A DNA stretch of 64,000 nt from Pseudodesulfovibrio pelocollis (GCF_030282845.1 NZ_JASTWE010000001.1:1-64000); one strand, 5' to 3'; positions 28,421 through 39,907 are shown, counted from the stretch's first letter. Numbers and translations: made by a program. The notes: generated by a model not told the origin, from the letters alone.

Positions 28421-29215
28421 ATGCGTGACGACACTTTCCGCCACAGGGCCAAGAAGAGCCTGGGCCAGAACTTCCTCATCGACGGCAATGTCAGCCGCCG
28501 CATCGTGGACGCCATTGCCCCCGGCCCCGGAGACACTATCATTGAAATAGGTCCGGGCCAGGGCGCGCTGACCGGGCTGCTGTCCGAGTCCGCCGCATCA
28601 CGGCTCATGGCCATCGAGCTTGACGAAACCCTGGCCGACAGGCTGACGGACCTGTTCCCGCGCATCGAGGTGGTCCGGGCCGATGCCCTCGACTTCCCGT
28701 GGGAGTCCCTCGATGTGGCCGGGCCGTACAAGATAATTGGCAATCTGCCGTACAACGTCGCCTCCAAGCTCATCTGGGACATCGTATCAAAAACGCGAAA
28801 CCTGGAGCGCGCCGTGTTCATGGTCCAACACGAGGTGGCCATGCGCCTGACCGCCGAGCCGGGCTGCAAGGCCTACGGAGGCCTGACCGCCTGGGTGCGC
28901 AACTTCGCCGACACCCGCTATCTCTTCAAGGTGCCGCCCACGGTGTTCCGCCCAAGGCCCAAGGTGGACTCGGCCGTGGTCGCCTTTACGCCGAGGCCCG
29001 CAGGGGAGCGGCCCGCCTCGCCCGAGGCGCTGGCCCGGCTCATCAAGATGCTCTTCCAGATGCGGCGCAAGCAACTCTCGACCATCCTCAAGCCATTGTG
29101 GACACTGGAGATCGACTCATGGTTCGATCAACAATCCATCTCTCCCTCGGCCCGGCCGGAGACGCTGACACCAGGGCAGTTTCGCGCACTCTCGGCCCTG
29201 ATCAGGGAAAAATAG
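28421..29215 (+). CDS. rsmA: 16S rRNA (adenine1518/1519-N6) dimethyltransferase
   Basis: 264-residue KsgA methyltransferase that dimethylates two adenines in the 3' helix of 16S rRNA. It begins with KKSLGQNFLID, has SAM motif I EIGPGQGALT and the catalytic NLPYNV, followed by FRPRPKVDSAVV. GGAGGG lies 6-8 bases before the ATG. Divergent from apt; probably ends at the weak terminator at 29298. Confidence 0.96.
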   Translation: MRDDTFRHRAKKSLGQNFLIDGNVSRRIVDAIAPGPGDTIIEIGPGQGALTGLLSESAASRLMAIELDETLADRLTDLFPRIEVVRADALDFPWESLDVAGPYKIIGNLPYNVASKLIWDIVSKTRNLERAVFMVQHEVAMRLTAEPGCKAYGGLTAWVRNFADTRYLFKVPPTVFRPRPKVDSAVVAFTPRPAGERPASPEALARLIKMLFQMRRKQLSTILKPLWTLEIDSWFDQQSISPSARPETLTPGQFRALSALIREK

Positions 29216-29280
29216 CGCCATCCCTTGGGGCACGGGGCTTTCCGCAGCAGGCGGGCAGGGGCGTTCATCCGACGCCTCGA

Positions 29281-29323
29281 GAAGCCGAAATCCCCCGGAA
29301 GCACCAACTGGCTTCGTTTTTTT
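29281..29323 (+). terminator. Possible terminator after rsmA
   Basis: gaagcc (29281-29286) can pair with ggcttc (29310-29315), or the nearer gaagc does, followed by GTTTTTTT. The stem is short, so confidence is modest. Confidence 0.35.
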
Positions 29324-29473
29324 CTGAATTTGAGGCCAACACACTGGACATGGCCGAAAAGTTCATTTAAAGCCCATTGAGTGAGTTGCTACGGATTCGA
29401 AGTGCGGGAGGCTCTCTGGGCCCGCCGCGCTCACACCCCATAGTCAGGTAATTTTAGTGAGGAGGAAGGACTG

Positions 29474-29746
29474 ATGACAAAGGCTGAGTTGGTTGTCAAA
29501 ATCGCTGAGAAGGCCAATCTGACCAAAGCGAATGCCGAACGTGCCCTGAACGCTTTCCTTGAGAGCGTTGAAGGCACCTTGGTGAGTGAAGGAAAGCTCA
29601 CCCTGACCGGCTTCGGCACCTTCGTGGTTGAGGAGCGCAAGGCTCGCGTGGGTCGCAACCCCCGCACTGGCAAGGAAATCAAGATTCCCGCCACCAAAGT
29701 GGTCAAGTTCCGTCCCGGCAAGCTCCTCAAGGATGCCATTAAGTAA
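29474..29746 (+). CDS. hup: HU-family DNA-binding protein
   Basis: 90 residues, MTKAELVVKIAEKANLT at the N-terminus and GFGTFVVEERKARVGRNPRTG in the arm, ending with KVVKFRPGKLLKDAIK. Abundant nucleoid protein; the strong AGGAGG upstream and biased codons fit high expression. The 258 bases before it likely contain the promoter, but no convincing hexamers were found. It probably shares a transcript with the small membrane peptide that follows. Confidence 0.95.
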   Translation: MTKAELVVKIAEKANLTKANAERALNAFLESVEGTLVSEGKLTLTGFGTFVVEERKARVGRNPRTGKEIKIPATKVVKFRPGKLLKDAIK

Positions 29747-29763
29747 CCTGGAGGAAATCTCTC

Positions 29764-29937
29764 ATGATGATCCACGGTGAAACCGTTCACAGTCCGCTCC
29801 CCCAGGATCTCCCTTGGTGGATGCCCGATCATTTCGTCTTTTTCGGCGTCCTGTATATCGTCCTGGCCGTCATCGGCATCGGGCTGACCTACACGATCGT
29901 CAAGTCCTGGTGTGACGCCAAGAAGGCTCAGCACTAG
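29764..29937 (+). CDS. Small single-pass membrane protein, unknown function
   Basis: 57 residues starting at ATG 29764, 17 bases after the HU stop with GGAGG upstream. Residues 1-23 are polar and Pro/Trp-rich (LPQDLPWWMPD), 24-46 form one clear membrane helix (FVFFGVLYIVLAVIGIGLT), and the tail KSWCDAKKAQH is positively charged with one Cys. Codon use is like the host. A strong terminator follows at 29955. I do not recognise a family; cotranscription with HU is the only context. Confidence 0.75.
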   Translation: MMIHGETVHSPLPQDLPWWMPDHFVFFGVLYIVLAVIGIGLTYTIVKSWCDAKKAQH

Positions 29938-29954
29938 ACGGAACAGTCCTTGAC

Positions 29955-29993
29955 GCAGCCTGCCGGAAACCAATCCGGCAGGCTGCTTGCTTT
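29955..29993 (+). terminator. Rho-independent terminator after the HU/small-protein unit
   Basis: Perfect 12-bp stem gcagcctgccgg/ccggcaggctgc with an 8-base loop followed by ttgcttt. Confidence 0.85.
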
Positions 29994-30032
29994 ACCCCTG
30001 CGCGGGGATTGTGCTGCCTTGGCTTTTTAAGG

Positions 30033-30061
30033 TTGCAATCCCTCATGACAGGGTGTATGCA
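30033..30061 (+). promoter_or_regulatory. Candidate promoter of the rpsU operon
   Basis: TTGCAA (30033-30038), 17-base spacer, TATGCA (30056-30061), about 62 bases before the rpsU start. Confidence 0.4.
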
Positions 30062-30122
30062 TTTTTTCTTATTTTCGCCAGCCTGCCATGGAGCGGGCGG
30101 TTCACCGAGGAGGTGATTTTCA

Positions 30123-30323
30123 TTGCCCGGAGTCTATTTGGACGATAGCGACAACTTCGATATCTCCCTGCGTCGTTTCAAGAAGCAGGTGGAGAAGGCC
30201 GGAATTCTTTCCGAACTGAAGAAGCGTCAGCATTACGAGAAGCCCAGCGTTCAGAAAAAGAAAAAGAAGGCCGCCGCCAAAAAGCGGCTTGCCAAGAAAA
30301 TGCGCAAAGTGCGCGGCATGTAG
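30123..30323 (+). CDS. rpsU: 30S ribosomal protein bS21
   Basis: 66 residues: [26 protein letters not shown] then a very basic tail ([19 protein letters not shown]), as usual for S21, which helps the 30S subunit engage mRNA. The start is a TTG, chosen because GAGGAGGTGA ends six bases before it and it gives the exact family N-terminus. First gene of the macromolecular-synthesis operon rpsU-yqeY-mutS2-dnaG-rpoD. Confidence 0.95.
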   Translation: MPGVYLDDSDNFDISLRRFKKQVEKAGILSELKKRQHYEKPSVQKKKKKAAAKKRLAKKMRKVRGM

Positions 30324-30325
30324 TC

Positions 30326-30775
30326 ATGAGTCTGCTCAAGAAGTTGGACCAGGACTACATTGAGGCCTACAAGGCCAAAGCGACGGTTAAAGTGGCCGTC
30401 TTGAGGCATCTCAAGACGGCCATACAAACGCGCATGGCCGAGGGCAAGGGTACCGAGGTCACGGACGACGACGTCCTCGACCTCATCGCCCGGCAGGTCA
30501 AGCAGCGCAAGGACTCCTTCGACCAGTACACCAAGGCGGGACGCGACGACCTGGCCAGGGTCGAGGCCGAGGAGCTTGTCGAACTGGAGCGCTATCTGCC
30601 TACCCCCCTTGGCGATGACGAACTTGCGGCCGCCATCGACAGGGCCGTGGCCGAGGTCGGTGCCGCCGGCATACAGGACATGGGCCGGGTCATGCAGGCC
30701 CTGCTTGGCACCCACAAGGGACAGGTTGACGGCAAGAAAGCCAGCGCCCTGGTCCGCTCCCGGCTTTCCGCCTAA
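30326..30775 (+). CDS. yqeY: GatB/YqeY domain-containing protein
   Basis: 149 residues of the YqeY family (MSLLKKLDQDYIEAYKAK, VAVLRHLKTAIQ, LVELERYLPTPLGDDEL, GRVMQALLGTHKGQVDGKKAS), which resembles the C-terminal tRNA-binding part of amidotransferase GatB. The role is unknown, perhaps tRNA-related. It starts two bases after the rpsU stop; rpsU-yqeY-dnaG-rpoD is a recurrent order. Confidence 0.92.
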   Translation: MSLLKKLDQDYIEAYKAKATVKVAVLRHLKTAIQTRMAEGKGTEVTDDDVLDLIARQVKQRKDSFDQYTKAGRDDLARVEAEELVELERYLPTPLGDDELAAAIDRAVAEVGAAGIQDMGRVMQALLGTHKGQVDGKKASALVRSRLSA

Positions 30776-30800
30776 ATTTCCAACCACACAGACGGCTCAC

Positions 30801-33128
30801 ATGGAGTCCAGATCGTTTCAGGTATTGGAGTTCCCGAAAATCCTCGGGGCGTTGTCCGGTTTCGCCGTGTCCGGCGCCGGGGCTTCCGCGTGCCTGAATC
30901 TTCAACCATTCAAGGATATTGATCGGGTCAGGGAAGCCCTTGGCCTCCTGGATCAGGCCGCGGCCTGGAGCGTGGAATCGGCCTTTGTCATGCGTGCCTT
31001 TCCCGAGCTTGACGGGCTTATCGCCTACCTTGAGGGGCCGGGCGCGGCCCTGGACCAGGACGCCCTGTTCGCCCTCAAGCAGGTGCTCGACGTGGCCCGC
31101 GAGGCCCGCGAATTCCTGGAGCGGTTCACGGACCGGGGCTGGGACGCCCTGGGTCGGACCCTCTTCGACTACCCTTGGCCTGCGCGGACGGTTTCGGGCA
31201 TCGGTCGCTGCCTGGATGCGGATGGCAACATCCGCGACACCAGTTCGCCGGAACTGCTGGCAGTGCGCCAGGAGATCCGGGCCATCCACCAGCGCTGCAC
31301 CAAGCGGGTCAAGGACTTCGTGCTGGCCGAGAGCCTGGGGCAGGCGCTCCAGGACGAGTTCATGACCATCTCGTCCGACCGCTACGTGCTGCCGCTCAAG
31401 GCGAATTTCAAGAACAAGATCAAGGGTATCATCCACGACTACTCCCAGACCGGGGAGACCTGCTATTTCGAGCCCATGTTCCTGGTGGAGACCAACAACC
31501 GCCTCCAGGAACTCAAGCGGGAGGAGCGTGAGGAAGAGTACAAGATACTCAAATTCCTCACCGAGCTTGTCCGCCAGGAGCGCGACGGCGTGGGCGGTGC
31601 GTACGACGGACTGGTCGCCCTGGACGTGCTCATGGCCAAGGTGGCGCTGGGCAGCGCGTTGGGCGGCCGGGCCATCGAGGTTGCCCCGGAGGGAGAGCCG
31701 AAGCTGTTGCGGGCGCGGCATCCGCTGCTGGCCCTCAGCGAGGGCAGCGTCCAGCCTGTGGACATCGAACTGCTCGACGGCCAGAAGGCGCTGATCATCA
31801 GCGGCGGCAACGCGGGCGGCAAGACCGTCTGCCTCAAGACCCTCGGCCTCATCGCCCTGATGACCTTCGCCGGTCTGCCGGTGCCCGTGGCCGAGGGGAG
31901 CGTGCTTCCGTTGTGGACGGACATCTTCGTGATCATGGGCGACGAGCAGAGCCTGGAGGAGAACGTCTCCACCTTCACCGCGCAGATCAAGTATCTGCGC
32001 CGGGTCTGGGATCAGGTGGGCGGCAGCACGCTCTTCATCCTCGACGAATTCGGCGCGGGCACGGACCCCACCCAGGGCGCGGCCCTGGCCCAGGCTGTGG
32101 TGGACAGTCTGGTGGAGCGCGGGACCACCTCGATCATCGCCACGCATTTTCCGGCCCTCAAGGCATACGCCATGGCGGCCGATTCAGTCAGGGCGGCCAG
32201 CGTGCTCTTCGATCCAGGGACCAAGCGGCCCCTTTTCCGGCTGGCCTACGACCAGGTAGGCGCGTCCATCGCTCTGGACGTGGCCCGGGAGCACGGACTG
32301 CCCGCCATCATCCTGGAGCGCGCCGAGCGCTACCTGCTGCTGGACGGGTCTGACACCAGTTCTGTGCTTGACCGTCTCAACGAGATGGCTGTCAGGCGCG
32401 AGCAGGAACTGGACGCCGTGCGGGCCGAGCGGCGCAGGCTCGAAGACAAGCGCGACAAGCTCGAAGCGCGTTTCGAGAAGGAGCGCGGCAAGGCGCTCAA
32501 GGATGTTCAGGCCCAGGCCCAGGCCATTGTCAGGCAGTGGCAGGCGGACAAGCTGGGCCGCAAGGAAACGCGCCGGAAACTGGCCGAGGTGCGCGAAAAA
32601 ATTGAGGAGTTGGGGTCGGAAGTATCCGCGTCCTCAGTGGCATCGGCGGTCGGGCAGAGTGGTGGAGTCCTGGCCTTTGCCGACATTGTGGCGGGCATGG
32701 CCGTGTCGTATCCGGCCTGGAACAAGTCCGGCACCGTGCTTGAAATGAACGCCAGGAAGAAGCAGGCCAAGGTGGATTTCGGCGGAGTGGCCATGTGGGT
32801 CGGGGCCGAGCATCTGGCCCGGGCCGACGCGCCCGGGACGGCATCGCCCAGAACAGGGATTTCCGCACCGGTCCCGCCGTCCGATCTGGTGGTCGAGGTG
32901 GACATCCGGGGCAACCGGGCGGACATGGCCTTGAGCATGCTTGAACGGGCCATGGACGACGCCCTGCGCAAGGGCGCGGGAAGGCTTGAGATAGTCCACG
33001 GGCGCGGGACCGGTGCCCTGCGCCGGGAGGTGCACGACTATCTGCGGCAGTATCCCGCCGTGGCCGACTTCTCCCTCGCCAACGAGGAGCGGGGCGGCGA
33101 CGGCATGACCGAAGTAACTCTCAAGTAG
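30801..33128 (+). CDS. mutS2: Endonuclease MutS2
   Basis: 775 residues. The MutS-type ATPase has Walker A GGNAGGKTV (about 333-341), the DEFGAGTDP Walker B and a dimerisation region, then a coiled coil rich in Glu/Arg/Lys (about 520-620) and a C-terminal Smr domain (VDIRGNRADMALSML, HGRGTGALRREV). MutS2 acts on recombination intermediates or collided ribosomes and is not a mismatch repair protein. ATG 30801 fits the family N-terminus (FQVLEFPKILGAL); longer readings overlap yqeY out of register. Confidence 0.95.
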   Translation: MESRSFQVLEFPKILGALSGFAVSGAGASACLNLQPFKDIDRVREALGLLDQAAAWSVESAFVMRAFPELDGLIAYLEGPGAALDQDALFALKQVLDVAREAREFLERFTDRGWDALGRTLFDYPWPARTVSGIGRCLDADGNIRDTSSPELLAVRQEIRAIHQRCTKRVKDFVLAESLGQALQDEFMTISSDRYVLPLKANFKNKIKGIIHDYSQTGETCYFEPMFLVETNNRLQELKREEREEEYKILKFLTELVRQERDGVGGAYDGLVALDVLMAKVALGSALGGRAIEVAPEGEPKLLRARHPLLALSEGSVQPVDIELLDGQKALIISGGNAGGKTVCLKTLGLIALMTFAGLPVPVAEGSVLPLWTDIFVIMGDEQSLEENVSTFTAQIKYLRRVWDQVGGSTLFILDEFGAGTDPTQGAALAQAVVDSLVERGTTSIIATHFPALKAYAMAADSVRAASVLFDPGTKRPLFRLAYDQVGASIALDVAREHGLPAIILERAERYLLLDGSDTSSVLDRLNEMAVRREQELDAVRAERRRLEDKRDKLEARFEKERGKALKDVQAQAQAIVRQWQADKLGRKETRRKLAEVREKIEELGSEVSASSVASAVGQSGGVLAFADIVAGMAVSYPAWNKSGTVLEMNARKKQAKVDFGGVAMWVGAEHLARADAPGTASPRTGISAPVPPSDLVVEVDIRGNRADMALSMLERAMDDALRKGAGRLEIVHGRGTGALRREVHDYLRQYPAVADFSLANEERGGDGMTEVTLK

Positions 33129-33155
33129 CCGGTTTCGACCGGCGCGGAGGCGCAC

Positions 33156-34917
33156 ATGGACAGGAGTGCTGTGGAGGCCGTCAAGGCCCGCATCAGCATC
33201 GCGGACATCGTACGCCGCTATGTGGATCTGAAGCCCGTCTCGGGCCGCTGGATGGGCGCGTGCCCGTTTCATCAGGAAACCAAGCCGTCCATGTCGGTCA
33301 ACGACGAGGAGGGTTTCTTCTATTGCTTTGGCTGTCAGGCGTCGGGCGATGTCTTTGATTTCTACGCGCGCATTAACGGCCTTGAGTTTCGCGAGGCGCT
33401 GGAGCAGCTGGCCGCCGAGGCCGGGGTGGATCTGGGCAATGTGCCCCACGACCCGCACGCGGCCGAGCGCAAGGCCCGGGCCAACCTGTTCCTCGACATG
33501 CACGACGAGGCCAACGCATGGTTCCAGCGCAACTTGACCATGGCTGCGGGCGAGACAGCCAGACGTTACCTGGAAAACCGGGGGATGACCCCGGACGTCA
33601 TCGCCAAATTCGGCCTGGGTTACAGCCCGGACGATTGGCAAGGCCTCGGGAATTTTCTCAAGGGCAAGGGGCGGACCCCGGAACAAGGTGTTGATGCCGG
33701 GCTCTTGTCGAAAAACGAGAAAGGCAATATTTACGACAGGTTTCGCGGAAGGCTCATTTTTCCCATTCAAAATTTATCGGGTCGGGTCATTGCCTTTGGC
33801 GGCAGAATCATTACAGATGGGGAACCCAAGTATCTCAACAGCTCGGATACGCCGATATACAAGAAGGGCGACCACCTGTACGGATTGAATCTGGCGAGGT
33901 CCACCATGACCCGCTCCAAGCGGGCCTTGCTGACCGAAGGATACATGGACGTCATCTCGCTCCATCAGTTCGGCTACACCGACTCCTGCGGCGTTCTGGG
34001 CACGGCCCTGACGCCGGAACAGGTCAAGCGGTTGGCCGGATTCTGCTCGCGTGTCGATCTGGTCTTTGACGGCGACGGGGCGGGGCGCAAGGCTGCGCTC
34101 AAGAGCAGCCGGATGATCCTGTTGCAGGGCGTGGCCTGCCGGGTGGTGCTCATGCCCGATGGAGAGGACGTGGACAGCCTGCTCCAGACCAAGGGCACCG
34201 AGGGCTTCGAGGTGTGCCTAGCGCAGGCCCCGGACGGCCTTGATTTCTGCATGAGCACCCTGCGCAGCGATTATGCGCCGCGCGAGATCATGGCCTGGGC
34301 CAAGGGTTTTTTGACGGACTTGCAGGACCCGTCGCTGCGCGCCTTCTACCTGCCGCGCATTGCCGGGGGGCTCGGCCTGTCCGAGGCCGACTTTCGGCGC
34401 GACGCGGGCGTATCAGGCCCGCCCAGGTCGGGCGGGGCGCCCCGGGGACAGCAGGCCGGTCCGGCGCGGACTAGGCAGGGCGGCCAGTCTGGCCAGGGGC
34501 TTCCCGCAGTGGGCAAGGAAGACAAGGACGACAGGTATTTATTGAAATTTCCCATCCAGTACCCGGACTATGTCCCGGCGCTGGTCGAAAGGGGATTCCG
34601 ACGCATCCTCGCCACACAGTGGGCAGGCACCCTCTGGGAGAAGCTCGTCAATGCGCAGCACGGCCACATCGTGAGCCAACTGGACGATCAGGAAAAGAGC
34701 TTCTATATCAGGTGCCGTGAGGAGGTGCGTGAATCCGCGCTCACGGGACGCGAACTGCTGGACGAATGGGAACATATCTGCAATAAGATCGCGTTTGGAC
34801 AGCAGAAAGAGAACAGGCGGCAGCTCAAAGAGGCCCTGCATCAGGCGCAACTCAGCGGCGACAGGCAGCGGATAGACGAGTGTTTTCGGGCCTTGGAAGA
34901 ATCTCTCAGGAGGGACG

Positions 34918-34931
<14 letters not shown>
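33156..34931 (+). CDS. dnaG: DNA primase
   Basis: 591 residues. The CHC2 zinc finger is Cys36, His39, Cys57, Cys60; the Toprim domain includes [13 protein letters not shown] and [16 protein letters not shown] Gly/Arg-rich low-complexity linker (about 425-460) precedes the C-terminal helicase-binding region. It synthesises RNA primers for replication. The stop lies 14 bases inside rpoD, so the two are coupled. Confidence 0.96.
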
Positions 34932-36663
<1,732 letters not shown>

Positions 36664-36670
36664 CATGACA

Positions 36671-36705
36671 GGGGCCGGGAGAGTTCGCTCTCACGGCCCC
36701 TTTTT
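36671..36705 (+). terminator. Rho-independent terminator after rpoD
   Basis: ggggccg...cggcccc with a ggagag/ctctc inner stem and ttcg loop, followed by five T. Confidence 0.88.
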
Positions 36706-36765
36706 CCGCCGCTCCATGCGGCCTTGCGCCCCGCGCGAAACATCGAGCCCAACGGGACCAGGACC

Positions 36766-37713
36766 ATGGAAATCCATTTCATCTTCATCGTTCCCGCAGC
36801 CGCCCTGATTCTCGACACCCTGTTCGGCGATCCCAAATGTCTGCCGCACCCGGTCCGGCTCATCGGCCGGGCGCTTGACCGCTACGAGGCGTCGGCCCGC
36901 CGGGTGGGCATCGATCTGCGCGCGGCGGGCTGGGGCGCTGTGATCCTGCTGCCCGCAGCCGCCTGGAGCGTGGCCGAATTCCTCATGGCCATCCCGTATC
37001 TGGGCCTGCTTATTGCCGTGTATCTGGCCTATGCCGGGCTTGCCCTGGGTTGTCTGGCGCGCGAGGCGTACCGCGTGGCCGCGCTGCTCGACACCGGCGA
37101 CCTGCCCGGGGCGCGCGCCGCGCTCTCCATGCTCGTCAGCCGCGATACCTCAACCCTGACCCCGGACGAGGTGCGGCGCACCCTGGCCGAGACCGTGAGC
37201 GAGAACCTCAACGACGGGCTGGTGGCACCCCTGTTCTACCTCGTCCTGCTGGGGCCGGGCGGCATGTGGGCGTACAAGACGGTCAGCACCATGGATTCCA
37301 TGTGGGGCTATCGCACGGAGCGATTCCGCGACCTCGGACGCGGCGCGGCCAAGGCGGACGACCTGCTGGCCTGGATTCCAGCCCGGATCACGGCCTGGGT
37401 GATGATCCTCGTGGGCTGGCGGCGTGGCCTGGATCACGCTGCGGCCCGGGCCAACCTCGCCCGCGACGCGGCCAGGGTGGAGAGCCCCAATGCGGGCTGG
37501 CCAATGGCCGCCGCCGCGTGGCTCCTGAATGGTCAGATGGGGGGCAAGGCGGTCTATTTCGGCGAGATCAAGGACAAGCCCGTGCTCGGCCCGGCCGGAG
37601 CGGTCTGGGACAGGCAGATGGTGCGTACCCTCATCCGCCTGTGCAAGTCCTCGGGCCATCTGGCCGGATGGCTCTTCATCGCGGTGCTGGGCTGCCTGCG
37701 CTGGGCCCTTTAG
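36766..37713 (+). CDS. cbiB: Adenosylcobinamide-phosphate synthase CbiB
   Basis: 315-residue membrane protein of the CbiB/CobD family that attaches aminopropanol phosphate to adenosylcobyric acid. Signatures: LDTLFGDPKCLPHPVRLIG near the N-terminus, ETVSENLNDGLVAPLFY, and MDSMWGYRTERFRDLGRGAAKADD. Several hydrophobic helices are seen. ATG 36766 gives the standard N-terminus. It is isolated here from other cobalamin genes. Confidence 0.95.
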   Translation: MEIHFIFIVPAAALILDTLFGDPKCLPHPVRLIGRALDRYEASARRVGIDLRAAGWGAVILLPAAAWSVAEFLMAIPYLGLLIAVYLAYAGLALGCLAREAYRVAALLDTGDLPGARAALSMLVSRDTSTLTPDEVRRTLAETVSENLNDGLVAPLFYLVLLGPGGMWAYKTVSTMDSMWGYRTERFRDLGRGAAKADDLLAWIPARITAWVMILVGWRRGLDHAAARANLARDAARVESPNAGWPMAAAAWLLNGQMGGKAVYFGEIKDKPVLGPAGAVWDRQMVRTLIRLCKSSGHLAGWLFIAVLGCLRWAL

Positions 37714-37742
37714 ATCGGATTCTGAGCGGGAGAGGTAGCGCC

Positions 37743-38480
37743 TTATCGGCTGCGCCCGGGACGAAAGATCGTTACGGCAGCGGTGAAGGCCGCCACGCCA
37801 ATGAGGCCGAACATCCACTGCTGCCCGCTGATGTAGAGCATGACGCGGATGCCGCTGCCCCAGAGGAAGATCAGGAACGCGGTCAGAATCAGCATGGTCC
37901 ATGCGGACACCCGGTCATCCAGGGCAAAGAGGTCCAGGAGTCGGGGCAAGGCGTGGCGGAAGAAGAGCCACAGCGCCCAGGCAAGCAGTGCGGAGCCGAG
38001 GATGAAAACCCACCAGGGCGAGAGGCCGGTGGCGCGATTGAAGATGCCGATGTCCCCATGGTCGGCAAAGGCGCGCATCCAGACATAGGCGACCAGTTCC
38101 ATGACATTGACCACCACAAGCCAGTAGACCGCGTGAAACGCCCATGGCCTCGTTGCAAGCTGGTGCCCGCGCATGAGGCCGATGCCAAGGCCGACGACCA
38201 GGGAGTGCATGATCAGCGGGCAGAACCCGATGATGGCCGCATGAAGGGTGTGTCCCTGGGCGAACATCCGCATGTACTCCACGCCTTCGTCCCACCCGGT
38301 CAGGGTCAGGGGATTGCCCCAGATGATGCCCAGCGGGCTTTGCTTCTCCCCGAGGAGCCAGGCCATGGTGCTGTGGGTGAATTCATGCGTCACCACCACC
38401 AGGGACTGGATGGCGAAAAAGGTGACAATGGCAATGACGAGGTAGGGCAGGGTGCCCATGGCGTGTTTAGCTTTGTCCAT
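37743..38480 (-). CDS. Integral membrane protein with HEFTH metalloprotease-like motif
   Basis: 245 residues with about six membrane segments. VVVTHEFTHSTMAWLLG (about residues 28-44) lies in or near the first or second helix and contains HExxH, as in M50-type intramembrane zinc proteases or DUF3267-like proteins. A clear second zinc ligand motif such as NxxPxxPLDG is not seen, so catalysis is not certain. The rest alternates hydrophobic helices with short loops. Start ATG 38480 has no strong ribosome site; ATG 38459 is an alternative. Convergent with cbiB and downstream of the proC terminator. I do not recognise a named family. Confidence 0.65.
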   Translation of the reverse strand: MDKAKHAMGTLPYLVIAIVTFFAIQSLVVVTHEFTHSTMAWLLGEKQSPLGIIWGNPLTLTGWDEGVEYMRMFAQGHTLHAAIIGFCPLIMHSLVVGLGIGLMRGHQLATRPWAFHAVYWLVVVNVMELVAYVWMRAFADHGDIGIFNRATGLSPWWVFILGSALLAWALWLFFRHALPRLLDLFALDDRVSAWTMLILTAFLIFLWGSGIRVMLYISGQQWMFGLIGVAAFTAAVTIFRPGRSR

Positions 38481-38560
38481 CTTTTTTCGATAGGCCGGGC
38501 TTGTCTGCGCCGTCAAGCCGGTCCTTTCGATGTGACCGTCTCCATGTCCTGCGGGCCATG

Positions 38561-38584
38561 AAAAAGGGCTCCTCGCGGAGCCCT
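38561..38584 (-). terminator. Rho-independent terminator after proC
   Basis: agggctcc/ggagccct stem with a 4-base loop; five T follow on the minus strand. Confidence 0.85.
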
Positions 38585-38610
38585 TGTGTCGTTGTATCCA
38601 GGTGGGAGCC

Positions 38611-39408
38611 CTATTCGCCAAGCTCCACGCTGCGCAGGTAGGATTCGAAGGCCCCGTCGATGATGGAGCCGCGCACGCCCTGGCGGTCGAAGTGGGTGAG
38701 GGCGCGGACTGTGGTGCCGCCGGGCGAGGTGACCATCTCACGAAGCTGGGTGATGGACAGGTCGCTCTCTGCGGCCAGCCGGGCCGAGCCCGAGAAGAGT
38801 CCCTTGACCATCTGCGTGGCCTGGGGCCGCGACAGGCCAAGGGCCACGGCCGACTCCACCAGCGCCTCCATGAAGTAGAAGACATAGGCCGGGCCGGAGC
38901 CGATGACCCCGGTGAAGGCGTCGAACAGCTTCTCGGGCAGGATGTGGACCTGTCCGATGCCCTCGAACAGGGCGGGGATGGCCGAGTGCATCGTGTCGGA
39001 GAGGTCCTTGTCGTCCAGGCAGACGGCGAAGACGCCCTCGTTCACCAAGGCAGGGATGTTGGGCATGACCCGCACCACCGGGCACAGCCCCTCGGTCCAG
39101 TCCTTGAACATGGCCTGGGTGATGCCCGCGCAGATGGAGACAAGGCACTTGGAGCCGTCAAGCTCAGTGGCGATCTCCTTGACCACGGGTTCCGCGTGCT
39201 GGGGCTTGACGGCCACCACGATGATCTCGCACTCGCGCGCCAGGTCGTGGGCCGAATGGTGCGCGATCAGTCCGACCTCCTCGACCATGGCGTGGAGCCG
39301 GGCCTTGTCGTGATCCACGCCGTGCAGGACCACATCGCGGGAGGCCAGCCCCCGGATAATGGCCGAGCCCATGTTGCCAACACCGATGAACCCGATTTTC
39401 CTGGTCAT
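38611..39408 (-). CDS. proC: Pyrroline-5-carboxylate reductase
   Basis: 265 residues; NADPH-binding GVGNMGSAIIRGL at the N-terminus, VVAVKPQ, VVRVMPNIPALV and the C-terminal signature TSPGGTTVRALTHFD. It performs the last step of proline synthesis. The ATG overlaps the ndk stop (TAATG). Confidence 0.95.
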   Translation of the reverse strand: MTRKIGFIGVGNMGSAIIRGLASRDVVLHGVDHDKARLHAMVEEVGLIAHHSAHDLARECEIIVVAVKPQHAEPVVKEIATELDGSKCLVSICAGITQAMFKDWTEGLCPVVRVMPNIPALVNEGVFAVCLDDKDLSDTMHSAIPALFEGIGQVHILPEKLFDAFTGVIGSGPAYVFYFMEALVESAVALGLSRPQATQMVKGLFSGSARLAAESDLSITQLREMVTSPGGTTVRALTHFDRQGVRGSIIDGAFESYLRSVELGE

Positions 39409-39830
39409 TATCCCACCAATTCGTCCTTGTTGAAGAAGTAGGCCACCTCGTTCCTGGCGGTGTCTGGACCGTCGGAGCCGTGGCAGGCGTTGTTCTGGAT
39501 GTTCTGGCCAAAGGCGGCGCGAATGGTGCCGGGCGCGGCGTCGGCCGGGTTGGTGGCACCCATCAGGGCGCGGTATTTTTCGATGGCGTTCTCGCCTTCG
39601 AGGCAGGAGACCACCACCGGGCCGGAGATCATGTAGTCCACCAGTTCGCCGAAGAAAGGGCGCTCCTTGTGCACGGCGTAAAAGCCCTCGGCCTTGGCGC
39701 GGTCCATGTGGATCATCTTCATTGCCTTGATGCGCAGGCCGGAGTCGGTGATCATCTTGAGGATGTCGCCGATGAGGTTGCGCTCGACGGCGTCGGGTTT
39801 GATGATGGAAAAGGTCTGTTCAATAGCCAT
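39408..39830 (-). CDS. ndk: Nucleoside diphosphate kinase
   Basis: 140 residues. The phosphohistidine is His117 in NACHGSDGP, and [13 protein letters not shown] marks the N-terminus. It balances NTP pools by ping-pong phosphotransfer. ATG 39830 is chosen over an upstream Met because it gives the exact family start with GGGAGG about 10 bases before. Coupled to proC. Confidence 0.97.
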   Translation of the reverse strand: MAIEQTFSIIKPDAVERNLIGDILKMITDSGLRIKAMKMIHMDRAKAEGFYAVHKERPFFGELVDYMISGPVVVSCLEGENAIEKYRALMGATNPADAAPGTIRAAFGQNIQNNACHGSDGPDTARNEVAYFFNKDELVG

Positions 39831-39907
39831 GTGGGCCTCCCTTGGGTTTGCAATGTACATGTGTCGGACGGTTTTTGCCAGCGGCCCCAGCCCAGGCTGC
39901 GCGCAGC

